Below, piece after piece: positions 42,689-51,373 of a DNA stretch of 64,000 nucleotides. Numbering within the stretch: the first letter of the stretch is position 1; each line of letters begins with the position of its first letter. Origin of the DNA: Bacteroidales bacterium (GTDB taxonomy: Bacteria; Bacteroidota; Bacteroidia; Bacteroidales; UBA932); the NCBI GenBank assembly GCA_017561265.1, contig JAFZDJ010000010.1, positions 25,431 to 89,430 of the forward strand. Reading direction: 5' to 3'. Under the pieces are notes generated by a model. It searched no databases, was not told where the DNA came from, and was given only the letters and a program-made list of their open reading frames with translations. The translations under genes and the position numbers were made by a program.

Positions 42689-43501
42689 CTACCAGCTTCC
42701 GCCGGCGCCTCCTCCACCGAATGAACCTCCACCGAAACCACCGAAGCCCCCTCCGAAACCACCTCCAAAGCCGCCGCCGAAGCTTCCGCCTCCACGTGGT
42801 GAGCCCCATGTTCCGAAATCGTCTCCTATAGTGATGATCGGGCCTGTATATATTCTGCGGCCTCCGTTTCCGCCTCCTTTGTTATTCTTCGATGCAACGA
42901 TGAAGAGTATCAGAATGAGGATGAAGAACGCAAGTACAATGTATGCTCCCGTATCATCTTCCTCATATTCGCGCAGCTCCGAGATCTCCCCGCTGGCAAG
43001 CTTCATCAGAAGCTCACAAGCCTCATGAACGCCTCCGAAATAGTCGTTCTGCATGAAATGCGGGATCATTTCGTTGTTGATGATCCTCTTTGCGTATGCG
43101 TCTGGAACCGCTCCTTCGAGGCCGTATCCGACAGCTATGAATACCTGGCCTGAAGATGTAGTCTTAGGCTTTACAAGTACCACGATTCCGTTGTCGAACT
43201 TATCGGATCCTACTCCCCAGTCCAGACCGATGCGGGTCGCATATTCCGCCGCATCATATCCTTCCAGATCCGTTACTGTAACGACTGCTATCTGATTGGT
43301 AGTAGAGTCATCAAAGGCAACGAGCATATCTTCCAGATGCCTGGTCTGCTCTGATGAAAACAATCCCGCCAGGTCGTTGACCAGTCTGGCGGGCTCAGGC
43401 CTTTTAGGAATGGCTAAAGCCGTATGCAGGCCGATGAGAAGCATTGCTCCGGCCATTACCAGAACACGAGAAATACATTTTCCGTTATTTATACCTTTCA
43501 T
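42689..43501 (-). CDS. TPM-domain membrane protein with Gly-rich tail
   Basis: After a signal peptide (MLLIGLHTALA near residue 29), residues 35-165 of 270 form a TPM domain (LVNDLAGLFSSEQTRHLEDML, TNQIAVVTV, DNGIVVLVKP, VGYGLEGAVPD). A membrane helix follows at about 191-209, and the tail is nearly all Gly, Phe and Ser, ending in GGAGGSW. TPM (YgcG-type) proteins have been linked to envelope quality control and photosystem repair in other organisms. The gene is last in a minus-strand operon behind a second TPM gene and lemA. It ends two bases from the LolA-like gene. Confidence 0.88.
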   Translation of the reverse strand: MKGINNGKCISRVLVMAGAMLLIGLHTALAIPKRPEPARLVNDLAGLFSSEQTRHLEDMLVAFDDSTTNQIAVVTVTDLEGYDAAEYATRIGLDWGVGSDKFDNGIVVLVKPKTTSSGQVFIAVGYGLEGAVPDAYAKRIINNEMIPHFMQNDYFGGVHEACELLMKLASGEISELREYEEDDTGAYIVLAFFILILILFIVASKNNKGGGNGGRRIYTGPIITIGDDFGTWGSPRGGGSFGGGFGGGFGGGFGGFGGGSFGGGGAGGSW

Positions 43502-43509
43502 CTGACTGC

Positions 43510-43947
43510 TTATTTGCCGAACGAGATCTCATCCGGCTGTTCGTTTACATCGTCCTTTTGGTATGGAAAGAATGTCTGAAGCTTTTCTCCGACCATAAGG
43601 ACTCCCTGGCTCAGGCCTTCTGTGAATCTGCCTGAGCGGAATTCTGCGCCCATCATTGCTATCACATCTTCCCAGAAATGCTCCGGGACAACGTCGTTTA
43701 TCCCCTTGTCTCCGACGATGGAAAATACCTTGCTATTGCAAGCAAGATAGATCAGGACACCGTTTCTGAGCTTTGTCCTGTGCATGCCGAGCTTGCCGAA
43801 GACCTCCTCTGCTCTTTCAAGTGCGCTGGAGGGGCAGTCCCCGTCAATATGGATGCGGATCTCGCCTGAGGTCCCTTTTTCTGCAAGTCTGACCGCGTCC
43901 ACAACAGTCTTCTGCTGGTCCGCGGTCAGAAAATCTTCCGGTCTCAT
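43510..43947 (-). CDS. Soluble TPM-domain protein
   Basis: The 145-residue protein is one TPM domain without signal peptide or membrane helix: FLTADQQKTVVDAVRLAEKGTSGEIRIHID, FGKLGMHRTKLRNGVLIYLA and SIVGDKGINDVV. The central GVLIYLA..KVFSIVGDKGI segment is the family signature. It lies between lemA (12-base gap) and the Gly-rich TPM gene (eight-base gap). The lemA-TPM-TPM order is widespread in Bacteroidota and suggests a joint role at the inner membrane, which is not established. Confidence 0.9.
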   Translation of the reverse strand: MRPEDFLTADQQKTVVDAVRLAEKGTSGEIRIHIDGDCPSSALERAEEVFGKLGMHRTKLRNGVLIYLACNSKVFSIVGDKGINDVVPEHFWEDVIAMMGAEFRSGRFTEGLSQGVLMVGEKLQTFFPYQKDDVNEQPDEISFGK

Positions 43948-43959
43948 CTTATATCTGAC

Positions 43960-44550
43960 TTAGAATTCTACCTTTGGTGCTGTCTCTGCTCCTGACTGAG
44001 CTTCGAAATAAGCCTTCTTCTCGAATCCGAAGATTGAAGCTACGATGTTATCAGGGAATCTCCTGATTCCTGTATTGAAGTATTTTGCAGCTTCGTTGTA
44101 TTTCATCCTTTCTGTTGTAATCCTGTTCTCTGTGCCTTCAAGCTGAGCCTGGAGTTCGATGAACTGCTGGTTCGCCTTGAGGTCAGGATAGTTCTCCTGA
44201 ATGAGGAGAAGACGTCCGAGCGCTGTAGAGAGCTCGCCCTGAGCTTCATTGAACTTTGCGATAGCCTCTTCTGTGAGGTTTGTCGGATCTACTGTCACCT
44301 GTGTAGCCTTTGCGCGTGCTTCCACTACGTTTTCAAGTGTCGAAGATTCATGCTCCGCATAACCTTTTACGGTCGCCACGAGATTGGGGATAAGGTCTGC
44401 TCTGCGCTGATAGACGTTCTCTACCTGTGACCATGCCCACTGTACGTTCTCGTCCGATACCACCATCTGGTTGTATACGTTCTTGATCCAGAAGAATCCG
44501 CCGAGTACCACTGCGGCGATGATTACGGTTGTGATAAGTCCCTTTTTCAT
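43960..44550 (-). CDS. lemA: LemA family protein
   Basis: I chose the ATG at 44550 (MKKGLITTVIIAAVVLGG), which puts the membrane helix at the N-terminus; an upstream ATG would overlap the previous gene. The 196-residue product shows the LemA pattern NVYNQMV, WSQVENVYQRRADLIPNLVATVKGYA, ESSTLENVVEAR and ENYPDLKANQQFIELQAQLEGTENRI. LemA proteins are single-pass coiled-coil membrane proteins of unclear function, usually found next to TPM proteins as here. The FISUMP lipoprotein gene lies 32 bases upstream on the same strand. Confidence 0.94.
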   Translation of the reverse strand: MKKGLITTVIIAAVVLGGFFWIKNVYNQMVVSDENVQWAWSQVENVYQRRADLIPNLVATVKGYAEHESSTLENVVEARAKATQVTVDPTNLTEEAIAKFNEAQGELSTALGRLLLIQENYPDLKANQQFIELQAQLEGTENRITTERMKYNEAAKYFNTGIRRFPDNIVASIFGFEKKAYFEAQSGAETAPKVEF

Positions 44551-44582
44551 TTCTTTTTCGGTGTTAAGTTGTTTGTTTCGAG

Positions 44583-45641
44583 TTATTTCGCATCTCTGAC
44601 GCATCTTACGGATGCTCCGAAAGTCTTGGTGTCTCCCTTTCCTGCATACATGTCCGGCTGATCGCAGAAGATATATCTGTAATAAGCCATGCCTGGTTCA
44701 TTTTCAACGAGGTCTGCAGTCCAGAATACAGCATATTCGTATGTTCCAAGGAATGACGCATTCGGGTAGGTTCCGTCTTCACTGCGTTCTCCGAGATTTG
44801 CATAGCCTGCAGGAATGACAGCGATCTTTGCCTTGTTTGTGATTTCTCCGACCTGAGGCCAGTATTCCCACATCTTGTTCGAGTTGAAACTTACATCAGC
44901 CATGAAGTCTGCCGCTATGCCCGGAATAGTCTCGTATGCACCGGCCTCGCTGTCACTGTTGATGTGCTTGGCAAGTTCTCTCCACTCCTGGTCTGTTGGA
45001 AGTCTCCATCCTTCAGGACATGCCTGGAGAGCTTCTTCATAGCTATAGTATCTTCCAAGTATATAGCTTGTTGCCTTGGCATTTTCGTAAGGGGCTCCAT
45101 ATGGCTCGACTGCGAGATTGTTCCTCATCCAGTCCAGCTCAGATGTAGGGTTTGTATAATAATACTTGTTGTTGCCTGCAGTAATGCTCGGATCAGCGGT
45201 CTTTATGCCGGTGCCTGTAAGAGTTTCGTCAAGACCTGGCTTCACAACAGTCACATATGCTGATGAATATGAACTTGTGTAACCCTTTGCGAAGGCAGTA
45301 CAGCTTACTGTGTATGTTGCAAGACTGTCTCTGAACCTGTATGAGAATGATCCGTCAGAAGGTTTACCCTCTGGTGACAGGCCGTTTTGAAGCCTCACGG
45401 TATCAGAATAGGTCATTCCTGGAGTCACTTTCCATGAATATCCTATGCCCTCGTCCTTCGGATGGGTGATACCCTTCGGAGTCATTGTCATGAGATGTCC
45501 CGGATTTACAAACTCCGTTACCTTGAATGAAAGTGTTCCATGAAGAGATGGAGTGGTCTTGTCGTCATCCTTCTTACATGATGAGGAAACGATAAGAGCT
45601 GCTGCGATCCAGAATATAGAGTTCAGTTTTCTAAGACTCAT
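44583..45641 (-). CDS. FISUMP-domain lipoprotein
   Basis: The 352-residue protein has a lipoprotein signal with the lipobox SSSC, giving Cys22 followed by KKDDDK, so it should reach the outer membrane. The C-terminal half has the FISUMP pattern ALQACPEGWRLPTDQEWRELAKHI, then YEYAVFWTADLVEN and FGASVRCVRD. FISUMP domains, first noted in Fibrobacter, are common in Bacteroidota surface lipoproteins, with no known activity. The N-terminal half looks like an Ig-like fold (LSFKVTEFVNPG, YTVSCTAFAKGY). It precedes lemA in the same direction. Confidence 0.88.
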   Translation of the reverse strand: MSLRKLNSIFWIAAALIVSSSCKKDDDKTTPSLHGTLSFKVTEFVNPGHLMTMTPKGITHPKDEGIGYSWKVTPGMTYSDTVRLQNGLSPEGKPSDGSFSYRFRDSLATYTVSCTAFAKGYTSSYSSAYVTVVKPGLDETLTGTGIKTADPSITAGNNKYYYTNPTSELDWMRNNLAVEPYGAPYENAKATSYILGRYYSYEEALQACPEGWRLPTDQEWRELAKHINSDSEAGAYETIPGIAADFMADVSFNSNKMWEYWPQVGEITNKAKIAVIPAGYANLGERSEDGTYPNASFLGTYEYAVFWTADLVENEPGMAYYRYIFCDQPDMYAGKGDTKTFGASVRCVRDAK

Positions 45642-45738
45642 TTTAAATGTTGTTTTTTATTATACAATCCTGCAAATATCGATATTTTAATTTGAAAAAC
45701 CGCTACCTTTGTACAAATACTTTGCCTTACATCCGAAT

Positions 45739-46797
45739 ATGAAAAGATTTGTCAGATTTTTTTTGATATATATACTCGTAGCTGCGTCATTTTCATGCAC
45801 ACCACGAGACAGGTATGTGACTGTGACAGGTTTTGCTCAGGGGGGTACATATACCGTAAAGTTCAATATGAACGGCGTTGACATGAAACCGGAGGCAGTA
45901 AGAGACTCCGTAGATGCAATTCTTGGAAATATAGATATGGCTTTGTCGGGATATAACAAGAATTCCCTGCTCAGCCGCTTCAATGCAGGTGAGGCCATTG
46001 TTCCCGACAGCCTTTTCATCGATATATACAGATATGCATATGATATATATGAGGAGACCGAAGGAGTGGTGGATGTCGCATCTGCTCCATTGTTCGATCT
46101 ATGGGGATTCGGATTTACCTCAGACAGTCTGCCTTCAGATTTGGAGGTGGAAAATGTAAGACGTAACTCGGGGATGGGACGTCTTGTCCGTGACATTGAT
46201 GACGCCGTTGATGCAGAAGGCGTTCTCGTACCATCTGGCCTGTTGACAGATCCGACAGGGCAGCTTCCGAAATTGAATTTCAATGCGATTGCTCAGGGAT
46301 ACAGTTGCGATGTCGTGGCTAGATACCTCTATTCCATCGGTGTAAAGGATATGATGGTCGATATCGGTGAGATTTTCTGCGACGGATCGAATCCGTCGGG
46401 ACTTCCATGGACATTGGGAATAGACCGCCCGGTTGATGGAAACAATGATCCCGGAATGCAGCTTCAAGGCATCTTCCGTTCTCCTGAAGGCCCTCATGGC
46501 ATAGTGACTTCCGGCAATTACAGGAAATTTTATGTCCGGGACGGTCGCAAATATGCCCATACTATAGATCCACGTACCGGAATGCCTGTGCAGCATCAGC
46601 TTCTGAGTGCAACTGTCGTGGCTGAAAACGCATTGCTGGCAGATGCATATGCCACATATTGCATGGTGGTGGGTCTTGATGAAGCTCAGAAGTTTCTTTC
46701 TTCGCGTCCTGATCTTGAAGGATGCCTGATATATGACGAGGAGGGAGTCTTCCGCACATGGTGCTCGGAAGGGTTTATCCTTGAGGAAGTTCAGTAA
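45739..46797 (+). CDS. apbE: FAD:protein FMN transferase (ApbE), lipoprotein form
   Basis: I chose the ATG at 45739 (MKRFVRFFLIYILVAASFSC), which gives a lipoprotein signal with Cys20; an upstream ATG would abut the TACCTTTG box at about 45698. The 352-residue product shows ApbE motifs: GFAQGGTYTVKF, LSGYNKNSLLSRFNAG, VDVASAPLFDLWGFGF, NFNAIAQGYSCDVVARYL, MMVDIGEI and YAHTIDPRTGMPV, then DAYATYCMVVG. ApbE attaches FMN to Thr residues of Rnf or Nqr subunits outside the inner membrane. The gene ends exactly where the convergent comEC gene ends. Confidence 0.93.
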   Translation: MKRFVRFFLIYILVAASFSCTPRDRYVTVTGFAQGGTYTVKFNMNGVDMKPEAVRDSVDAILGNIDMALSGYNKNSLLSRFNAGEAIVPDSLFIDIYRYAYDIYEETEGVVDVASAPLFDLWGFGFTSDSLPSDLEVENVRRNSGMGRLVRDIDDAVDAEGVLVPSGLLTDPTGQLPKLNFNAIAQGYSCDVVARYLYSIGVKDMMVDIGEIFCDGSNPSGLPWTLGIDRPVDGNNDPGMQLQGIFRSPEGPHGIVTSGNYRKFYVRDGRKYAHTIDPRTGMPVQHQLLSATVVAENALLADAYATYCMVVGLDEAQKFLSSRPDLEGCLIYDEEGVFRTWCSEGFILEEVQ

Positions 46798-47913
46798 TTA
46801 CATAGTTGCTATGATTGCAAGGGAGGAGGTAAGAACTTCCGCAAGTCCTTCCGTGAGTCTCAGCATAAATAGGGGACATATGCCGAAAGTGTTGAGTACA
46901 AGTGTTATGAGGGCAGCAGGAATGATGATGCCTGTCAACGGTATGGCTATAAGGTTTGTGAGCAGGAAATGATGGGGGAATGAACTGAAATAGTACCATG
47001 CAAGCGGTCCGGTCGTCAGCTGACACGAGATGGATAGCGAAGCTGATGTCCATATCCATTTCAGAAATCTCCACTCTCTGACATCTCCTTTTTCTTCTTC
47101 TGGCCAGAATGACTTCATTTTCGGAAATATGAAGGCTATTCCTGCCATTGCGGCATAGGAAAGCTGGAAACTTACGCTATGTATGGATTCTGGATCGATG
47201 AGCAACTGTATCAGCATCGCAGAAAACAGTATTGATGAAGTCGACGCCTTTCTATGCGTAAGTCTGGCGGTTTCTCCTAGCAGAATGAATATGAAGGCAC
47301 GTACTATGGATGCTCCCGCTCCTGTGCCTAGAGCGTAGAGTCCGCAAAAGGCCACTATGATGACGCTTCTGAGAACCGATATCCTTCGGTGCCCTCCCAT
47401 CCATGACAACGTCCATGAAATGATACCGTATATGATGCCCAGATGAAAGCCGGAAAGGGCGAGGATGTGTGATGCTCCGCTGATTCTGAAAGATTCCGTA
47501 ATCTCTTCCGGTATATTCCCTTTATCTCCGGTAATCAGAGCCTTCAGCAATGCATTGGTACCAGTGTACGAGAAATCAATGCTGTCAATGGTATGTCCGA
47601 GCTGTGCTCCTGCCTCTTCCATCCATTTGAATAATGACGGATCTGTCCTGCCGGTTTCCATGACAGTCGAGGTGAATCCTATGAATGCTCCGGCAGACAG
47701 ACCAGACAATGCGATGACTGCATTGAGCACAAAACTTCCGACTGCCCTTGTCTTAGGGTGCATCAGCACAGCAAGACACAACGATGTCATCAGGAAAAAC
47801 CATGTCCCTGCATCTGGAATGTGCTGGTATACAGATGTGTATGATCCGGTTGTGAAGAATGTGCCGGCAGCAAAGGGAAGGACGAATCCCGCAAAATCTC
47901 TCTCCTCTTTCAT
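46798..47913 (-). CDS. comEC: Short ComEC/Rec2-family competence-domain protein
   Basis: The protein has about ten membrane helices and the ComEC signature SGASHILALSGFHLGIIYGI near residue 150, followed by GLYALGTGAGASIVRAFIFI and HSVSFQLSYAAMAGIAF. ComEC forms the channel for single-stranded DNA uptake. At 371 residues it contains only the competence (channel) domain. The N-terminal OB-like domain and the C-terminal metallo-beta-lactamase-like domain of longer relatives are absent. Gene and ORF ends look intact, so this is a reduced form, not an obvious truncation. It is read away from ackA. Confidence 0.87.
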   Translation of the reverse strand: MKEERDFAGFVLPFAAGTFFTTGSYTSVYQHIPDAGTWFFLMTSLCLAVLMHPKTRAVGSFVLNAVIALSGLSAGAFIGFTSTVMETGRTDPSLFKWMEEAGAQLGHTIDSIDFSYTGTNALLKALITGDKGNIPEEITESFRISGASHILALSGFHLGIIYGIISWTLSWMGGHRRISVLRSVIIVAFCGLYALGTGAGASIVRAFIFILLGETARLTHRKASTSSILFSAMLIQLLIDPESIHSVSFQLSYAAMAGIAFIFPKMKSFWPEEEKGDVREWRFLKWIWTSASLSISCQLTTGPLAWYYFSSFPHHFLLTNLIAIPLTGIIIPAALITLVLNTFGICPLFMLRLTEGLAEVLTSSLAIIATM

Positions 47914-47926
47914 TTCGTTCCTGTTT

Positions 47927-47959
47927 TTTGCGAAAGTAGCGATTATTTTTATAACTTTG
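47927..47959 (+). promoter_or_regulatory. Promoter of the ackA-ptb-buk operon
   Basis: TTTG at 47927-47930 and TAACTTTG at 47952-47959 are 21 bases apart. The leader to the ATG at 48000 is about 35 bases and AT-rich. Confidence 0.68.
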
Positions 47960-47999
47960 CAAAGATGGGCTTAAAAATAAATCAAACAATATATACAAA

Positions 48000-49211
48000 A
48001 TGATCATTTTAGTACTTAATTGCGGAAGTTCTTCTCTCAAGTATCAGCTTCTTGATATGAAGAACGAAGAGGTTTACGATCTTCTTGCCAAGGGTCTTGT
48101 CGAGAGAATCGGAATGGAAACAGGATGTCTGAAGCATCAGGCTGCCGGCAAGGAAACTTATATAAAGGAAATGCCGATTGAGGATCATACTGTCGGTATC
48201 AGAGCGGTGATGGATGCTCTTCTTGACAAGGAGTACGGAGTCCTGACGACTTTGGAGGACATCGAGGCAGTCGGACACCGCGTGGTTCATGGAGCCGAAG
48301 AGTTCGTATGCAGCCAGCTTATTACTGACAAGGTCGTCGCTCAGCTTGAAAAGTGCTCTGTCTTCGCACCTCTTCACAATCCTGCCAATATTCTCGGTAT
48401 CAAGGCGGTTTCCGCTGTGCTCCCTACTGTACCTCAGGTTGGTGTGTTTGATACAGCATTCCATCAGACAATGCCTGACTATGCATATATGTATGCCCTC
48501 CCGTATGAATATTACGAGAAGTATGGCGTACGCCGTTACGGCTTCCATGGTACAAGCCACAGATATGTATCCGCAAAGGGAGCGAAGTTCGCCGGTCTTG
48601 ATCTTGAGAATTCGAAGATCATCACATGTCATCTTGGAAACGGCAGCTCCATATCGGCTGTGCTCAACGGCAAGTCGGTAGATACTACAATGGGATTTAC
48701 TCCTCTCGAGGGACTTATCATGGGAACAAGATGCGGAAACATCGATCCTGAGATCGTTACCTATATTCAGGAGAAGGAGGGTCTTTCAAGTGCGGAAATG
48801 AGCAAGGTTCTCAACAAGAAGAGCGGTTTCCTCGGTCTTTCATGCGTGTCATCTGATGCCCGCGACCTTAATGCGGCTGCAAATGCCGGTGATGCAAAAG
48901 CCAAGCTTACGCTCAAGAAGCTCAATTATGATATAATGAAGTTCATCGGTGCTTATGCAGCTGCAATGAACGGTGTTGACCTCATAGTATTTACGGGTGG
49001 TATCGGTGAGAACAACAGCCGTCTCCGTCGCCGTGTATGTGAAAATCTTACATACCTCGGAGTGAAGTTCGACTATGATGCGAATGTAATAACAGGAGAG
49101 GATGTGCTTATCTCGCTTCCTGATTCGAATGTGAAGGTGGCAGTCATCACGACAAACGAAGAGCTGATGATCGCACGCGATACAATGAATATCGTTCAGA
49201 ACGAAGAATAA
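48000..49211 (+). CDS. ackA: Acetate kinase
   Basis: The 403-residue enzyme makes ATP and acetate from acetyl phosphate and ADP in the cytosol. Family signatures are complete: VLNCGSSSLKYQ at residues 4-15, GHRVVHGAE near 90, VFDTAFHQTMP near 158, YGFHGTSHRYVS near 180, CHLGNGSSISA near 211 and FTGGIGENN near 330. The length is normal. It leads an operon with ptb and buk, with a hairpin in the first gap. AckA in such a setting may also take part in the butyrate branch, but its sequence is that of a true acetate kinase. Confidence 0.96.
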   Translation: MIILVLNCGSSSLKYQLLDMKNEEVYDLLAKGLVERIGMETGCLKHQAAGKETYIKEMPIEDHTVGIRAVMDALLDKEYGVLTTLEDIEAVGHRVVHGAEEFVCSQLITDKVVAQLEKCSVFAPLHNPANILGIKAVSAVLPTVPQVGVFDTAFHQTMPDYAYMYALPYEYYEKYGVRRYGFHGTSHRYVSAKGAKFAGLDLENSKIITCHLGNGSSISAVLNGKSVDTTMGFTPLEGLIMGTRCGNIDPEIVTYIQEKEGLSSAEMSKVLNKKSGFLGLSCVSSDARDLNAAANAGDAKAKLTLKKLNYDIMKFIGAYAAAMNGVDLIVFTGGIGENNSRLRRRVCENLTYLGVKFDYDANVITGEDVLISLPDSNVKVAVITTNEELMIARDTMNIVQNEE

Positions 49212-49216
49212 TCAAT

Positions 49217-49237
49217 ATCCCCGGCTTGTCCGGGGAT
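49217..49237 (+). promoter_or_regulatory. GC-rich hairpin between ackA and ptb
   Basis: ATCCCCGG at 49217-49224 pairs perfectly with CCGGGGAT at 49230-49237 around a five-base loop. Three T follow, so it could be a weak terminator or a processing site that sets the ratio of ackA to the downstream genes. A weaker 5-bp hairpin with the same CCCG/CGGG core lies in the ptb-buk gap (50165-50180). Confidence 0.6.
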
Positions 49238-49251
49238 TTAATGCATATAAG

Positions 49252-50160
49252 ATGTTTACTAAATTTGAAGAGATCTTTGCCGAACTCAAGAGCAGGGGAG
49301 CAAAGAAGAGAATGGTGGCTGCATGGGGTGTCGACAGTCATACTATTGCAGCAGCTGCAAAGGCTGTGGCCCTCGGTCTTGCTGATGTGACTCTTGTCGG
49401 CGACCAGGATAGGATCGCTGAGGCATGCAGGGAGGAAGGCGTGGATATGTCCATATTCACAATCGTTCATAATCCGGATGAACTTCCTTCAGTGGCTCAG
49501 GCAGTGCAGATGATCCGTGAGGGTCAGGGCGACTTCCTTATGAAAGGCCTCTGCTCTACAGACAAATTCCTCCGTGCAATCCTTAACAAGGAGACAGGCC
49601 TTCTTCCTCCGAAGGGAACGCTTACTCACTGTACCACACTTGAGATCCCTAGCTATCATAAGCTTCTCTTCGTAGGTGACGTCGCAGTGATTCCTGCACC
49701 TGATATCAAACAGAAGCAGGTCATCATGGAATGTCTTGTAAAGACAGCCAAGGCTGTGGGAGTCGAAAAACCTAAGGTTGCGATTCTTGCCGCTACTGAG
49801 CAGGTGCTTTCAAGCCAGCCTGCAACAATCGAGGCAGCTATGCTTTCCAAGATGGTAGAGCGTGGACAGATCAAAGGCTGCATAGCAGACGGTCCGTTGG
49901 CTCTGGATGTCGCAATCGATCAGGAATCAGTTGATATAAAGGGACTTGTCAGTCCTGTTGCAGGTGATGCAGACTGTCTTCTTTTCCCTAATATCGAGTC
50001 TGGAAATGTCTTCTACAAGGCAAACTCAAAGCTCGTGCCTGGCGTAAAGCAGTCCGGTATTCTTGTCGGTGCGAAGGTTCCATGCGTTCTTTCAAGCCGT
50101 GCTGACAGCATTGATACCAAGCTCAATTCGATTGCTATCGCGGCAATGTCAGTAAAATAG
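49252..50160 (+). CDS. ptb: Phosphate butyryltransferase (phosphotransacylase)
   Basis: The 302-residue protein belongs to the Pta/Ptb phosphotransacylase fold: VAAWGVDSHTIAAAAKA near residue 24, DFLMKGLCSTDKFLRAILN near 98, TLTHCTTLEIP, FVGDVAVIPAPDIKQK near 142 and DGPLALDVAID near 218. Its length and its place directly before butyrate kinase point to Ptb and not Pta. It converts butyryl-CoA (or branched-chain acyl-CoA) and phosphate to acyl phosphate. Relatives can accept acetyl-CoA, so the true substrate depends on the physiology. Confidence 0.9.
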   Translation: MFTKFEEIFAELKSRGAKKRMVAAWGVDSHTIAAAAKAVALGLADVTLVGDQDRIAEACREEGVDMSIFTIVHNPDELPSVAQAVQMIREGQGDFLMKGLCSTDKFLRAILNKETGLLPPKGTLTHCTTLEIPSYHKLLFVGDVAVIPAPDIKQKQVIMECLVKTAKAVGVEKPKVAILAATEQVLSSQPATIEAAMLSKMVERGQIKGCIADGPLALDVAIDQESVDIKGLVSPVAGDADCLLFPNIESGNVFYKANSKLVPGVKQSGILVGAKVPCVLSSRADSIDTKLNSIAIAAMSVK

Positions 50161-50198
50161 TAATTCCCGCATGACCGGGATCTGTCCGTCAATACAAT

Positions 50199-51314
50199 AT
50201 GAAAGGTAAAGTACTTGTAATCAATCCAGGCTCGACTTCTACTAAGATCGGTTTCTATGAAGATGGAAACCAGCTTTTCGAGACCAACCTCACTCACTCT
50301 GCAGAAGAAATCGCTAAATATGACTCTGTGATGGATCAAGGCGATATGCGTCGTGATGCCATCACTGCATTCCTTTCTGAAAATGGTGTGGAATTGAATT
50401 CCATCGATGTGATAATGGCTCGCGGAGGACTGATTACCCCGATAGAAGCAGGTGTATATGAAGTGACTCAGGAAATGCGTGATGCTCTGGTTGAAGGAAA
50501 AAACGGAGTTCATGCATGCAATCTCAGCGCCCTGATAGCTGATGATATGGCTTCTGACATCAACAGAATGCGTCAGGATAAAGGACTTCCTGGTATCTGC
50601 AAGGCGTATATTGCAGATGCTCCGACATCTGATGAGATGCTTCCGGAGCTGAAGCTTACAGGACATCCTGCTTTTGAACGCAGAGCCGCTTTCCATACAT
50701 TGAATTCCAGAGCTATGGTGCGCCGTTATGCCAGAAATTCAGGAAAGTCTGTAAAGGATGTTACGGTCATAGTCGCTCATATGGGTGGCGGATCTTCTGT
50801 TTCTCTTCATAGAAACGGCCTTGTAATTGATGTGAACGATGCTCTCGGCGGTGACGGCCCTATGAGTCCTGAACGTGCAGGCTCTGTCCCTGCCTTCCCT
50901 CTTGTGGAAATGTGTTTCAGCGGCAAGTACAGCAAGGCTGATATCAAGAAGATGCTGGTAGGAAAGGGCGGTGCTGTAGCTCACCTCGCAACCAATGATT
51001 TCCGCGAGATAGTATCTCGTGCGGAAGCAGGTGATGTGGAATGTGCTACCTTCCTGAAGGCATTCTGCATATCAGTAGCAAAGTATATAGGAGCTGTGGC
51101 AACAGTTGTCTGTGGTAAGGTTGATGCCGTCGTGCTTACCGGTGGTATCGCATACAGCAGATATATAACTTCCGCCATAACAGAGATGGTACAGTTCATA
51201 GCCCCTGTCGAAGTATATGCAGGAGAGAATGAGCTTGAGTCACTGGCCGAAAACGGATATGGCATACTTGCCGGAGAGTTTGACGTCAAATATTATCATC
51301 CGGATAAATTCTAA
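50199..51314 (+). CDS. buk: Butyrate kinase
   Basis: The 371-residue enzyme of the acetokinase fold phosphorylates ADP from butyryl phosphate. Signatures are VLVINPGSTSTKIGFYED at residues 4-21, MARGGLITP near 72, YIADAPTSDEM near 142, FHTLNSRAMVRRYA near 165, VAHMGGGSSVSLH near 191 and VLTGGIAYSRYI near 311. With Ptb it forms the kinase route to butyrate or isobutyrate/isovalerate, giving ATP. A strong terminator follows its stop at 51334. Confidence 0.95.
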   Translation: MKGKVLVINPGSTSTKIGFYEDGNQLFETNLTHSAEEIAKYDSVMDQGDMRRDAITAFLSENGVELNSIDVIMARGGLITPIEAGVYEVTQEMRDALVEGKNGVHACNLSALIADDMASDINRMRQDKGLPGICKAYIADAPTSDEMLPELKLTGHPAFERRAAFHTLNSRAMVRRYARNSGKSVKDVTVIVAHMGGGSSVSLHRNGLVIDVNDALGGDGPMSPERAGSVPAFPLVEMCFSGKYSKADIKKMLVGKGGAVAHLATNDFREIVSRAEAGDVECATFLKAFCISVAKYIGAVATVVCGKVDAVVLTGGIAYSRYITSAITEMVQFIAPVEVYAGENELESLAENGYGILAGEFDVKYYHPDKF

Positions 51315-51333
51315 CCCTATATATAATATAAGC

Positions 51334-51368
51334 AAAACAGGACGGCTTTTTTGAGCCGTCCTGTTTTT
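51334..51368 (+). terminator. Rho-independent terminator after buk
   Basis: A perfect 14-base stem (51334-51347 with 51354-51367) with a six-base loop begins with four A and ends with five T. It can also serve the convergent gene, whose stop lies at 51374. Confidence 0.93.
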
Positions 51369-51373
51369 ATATC

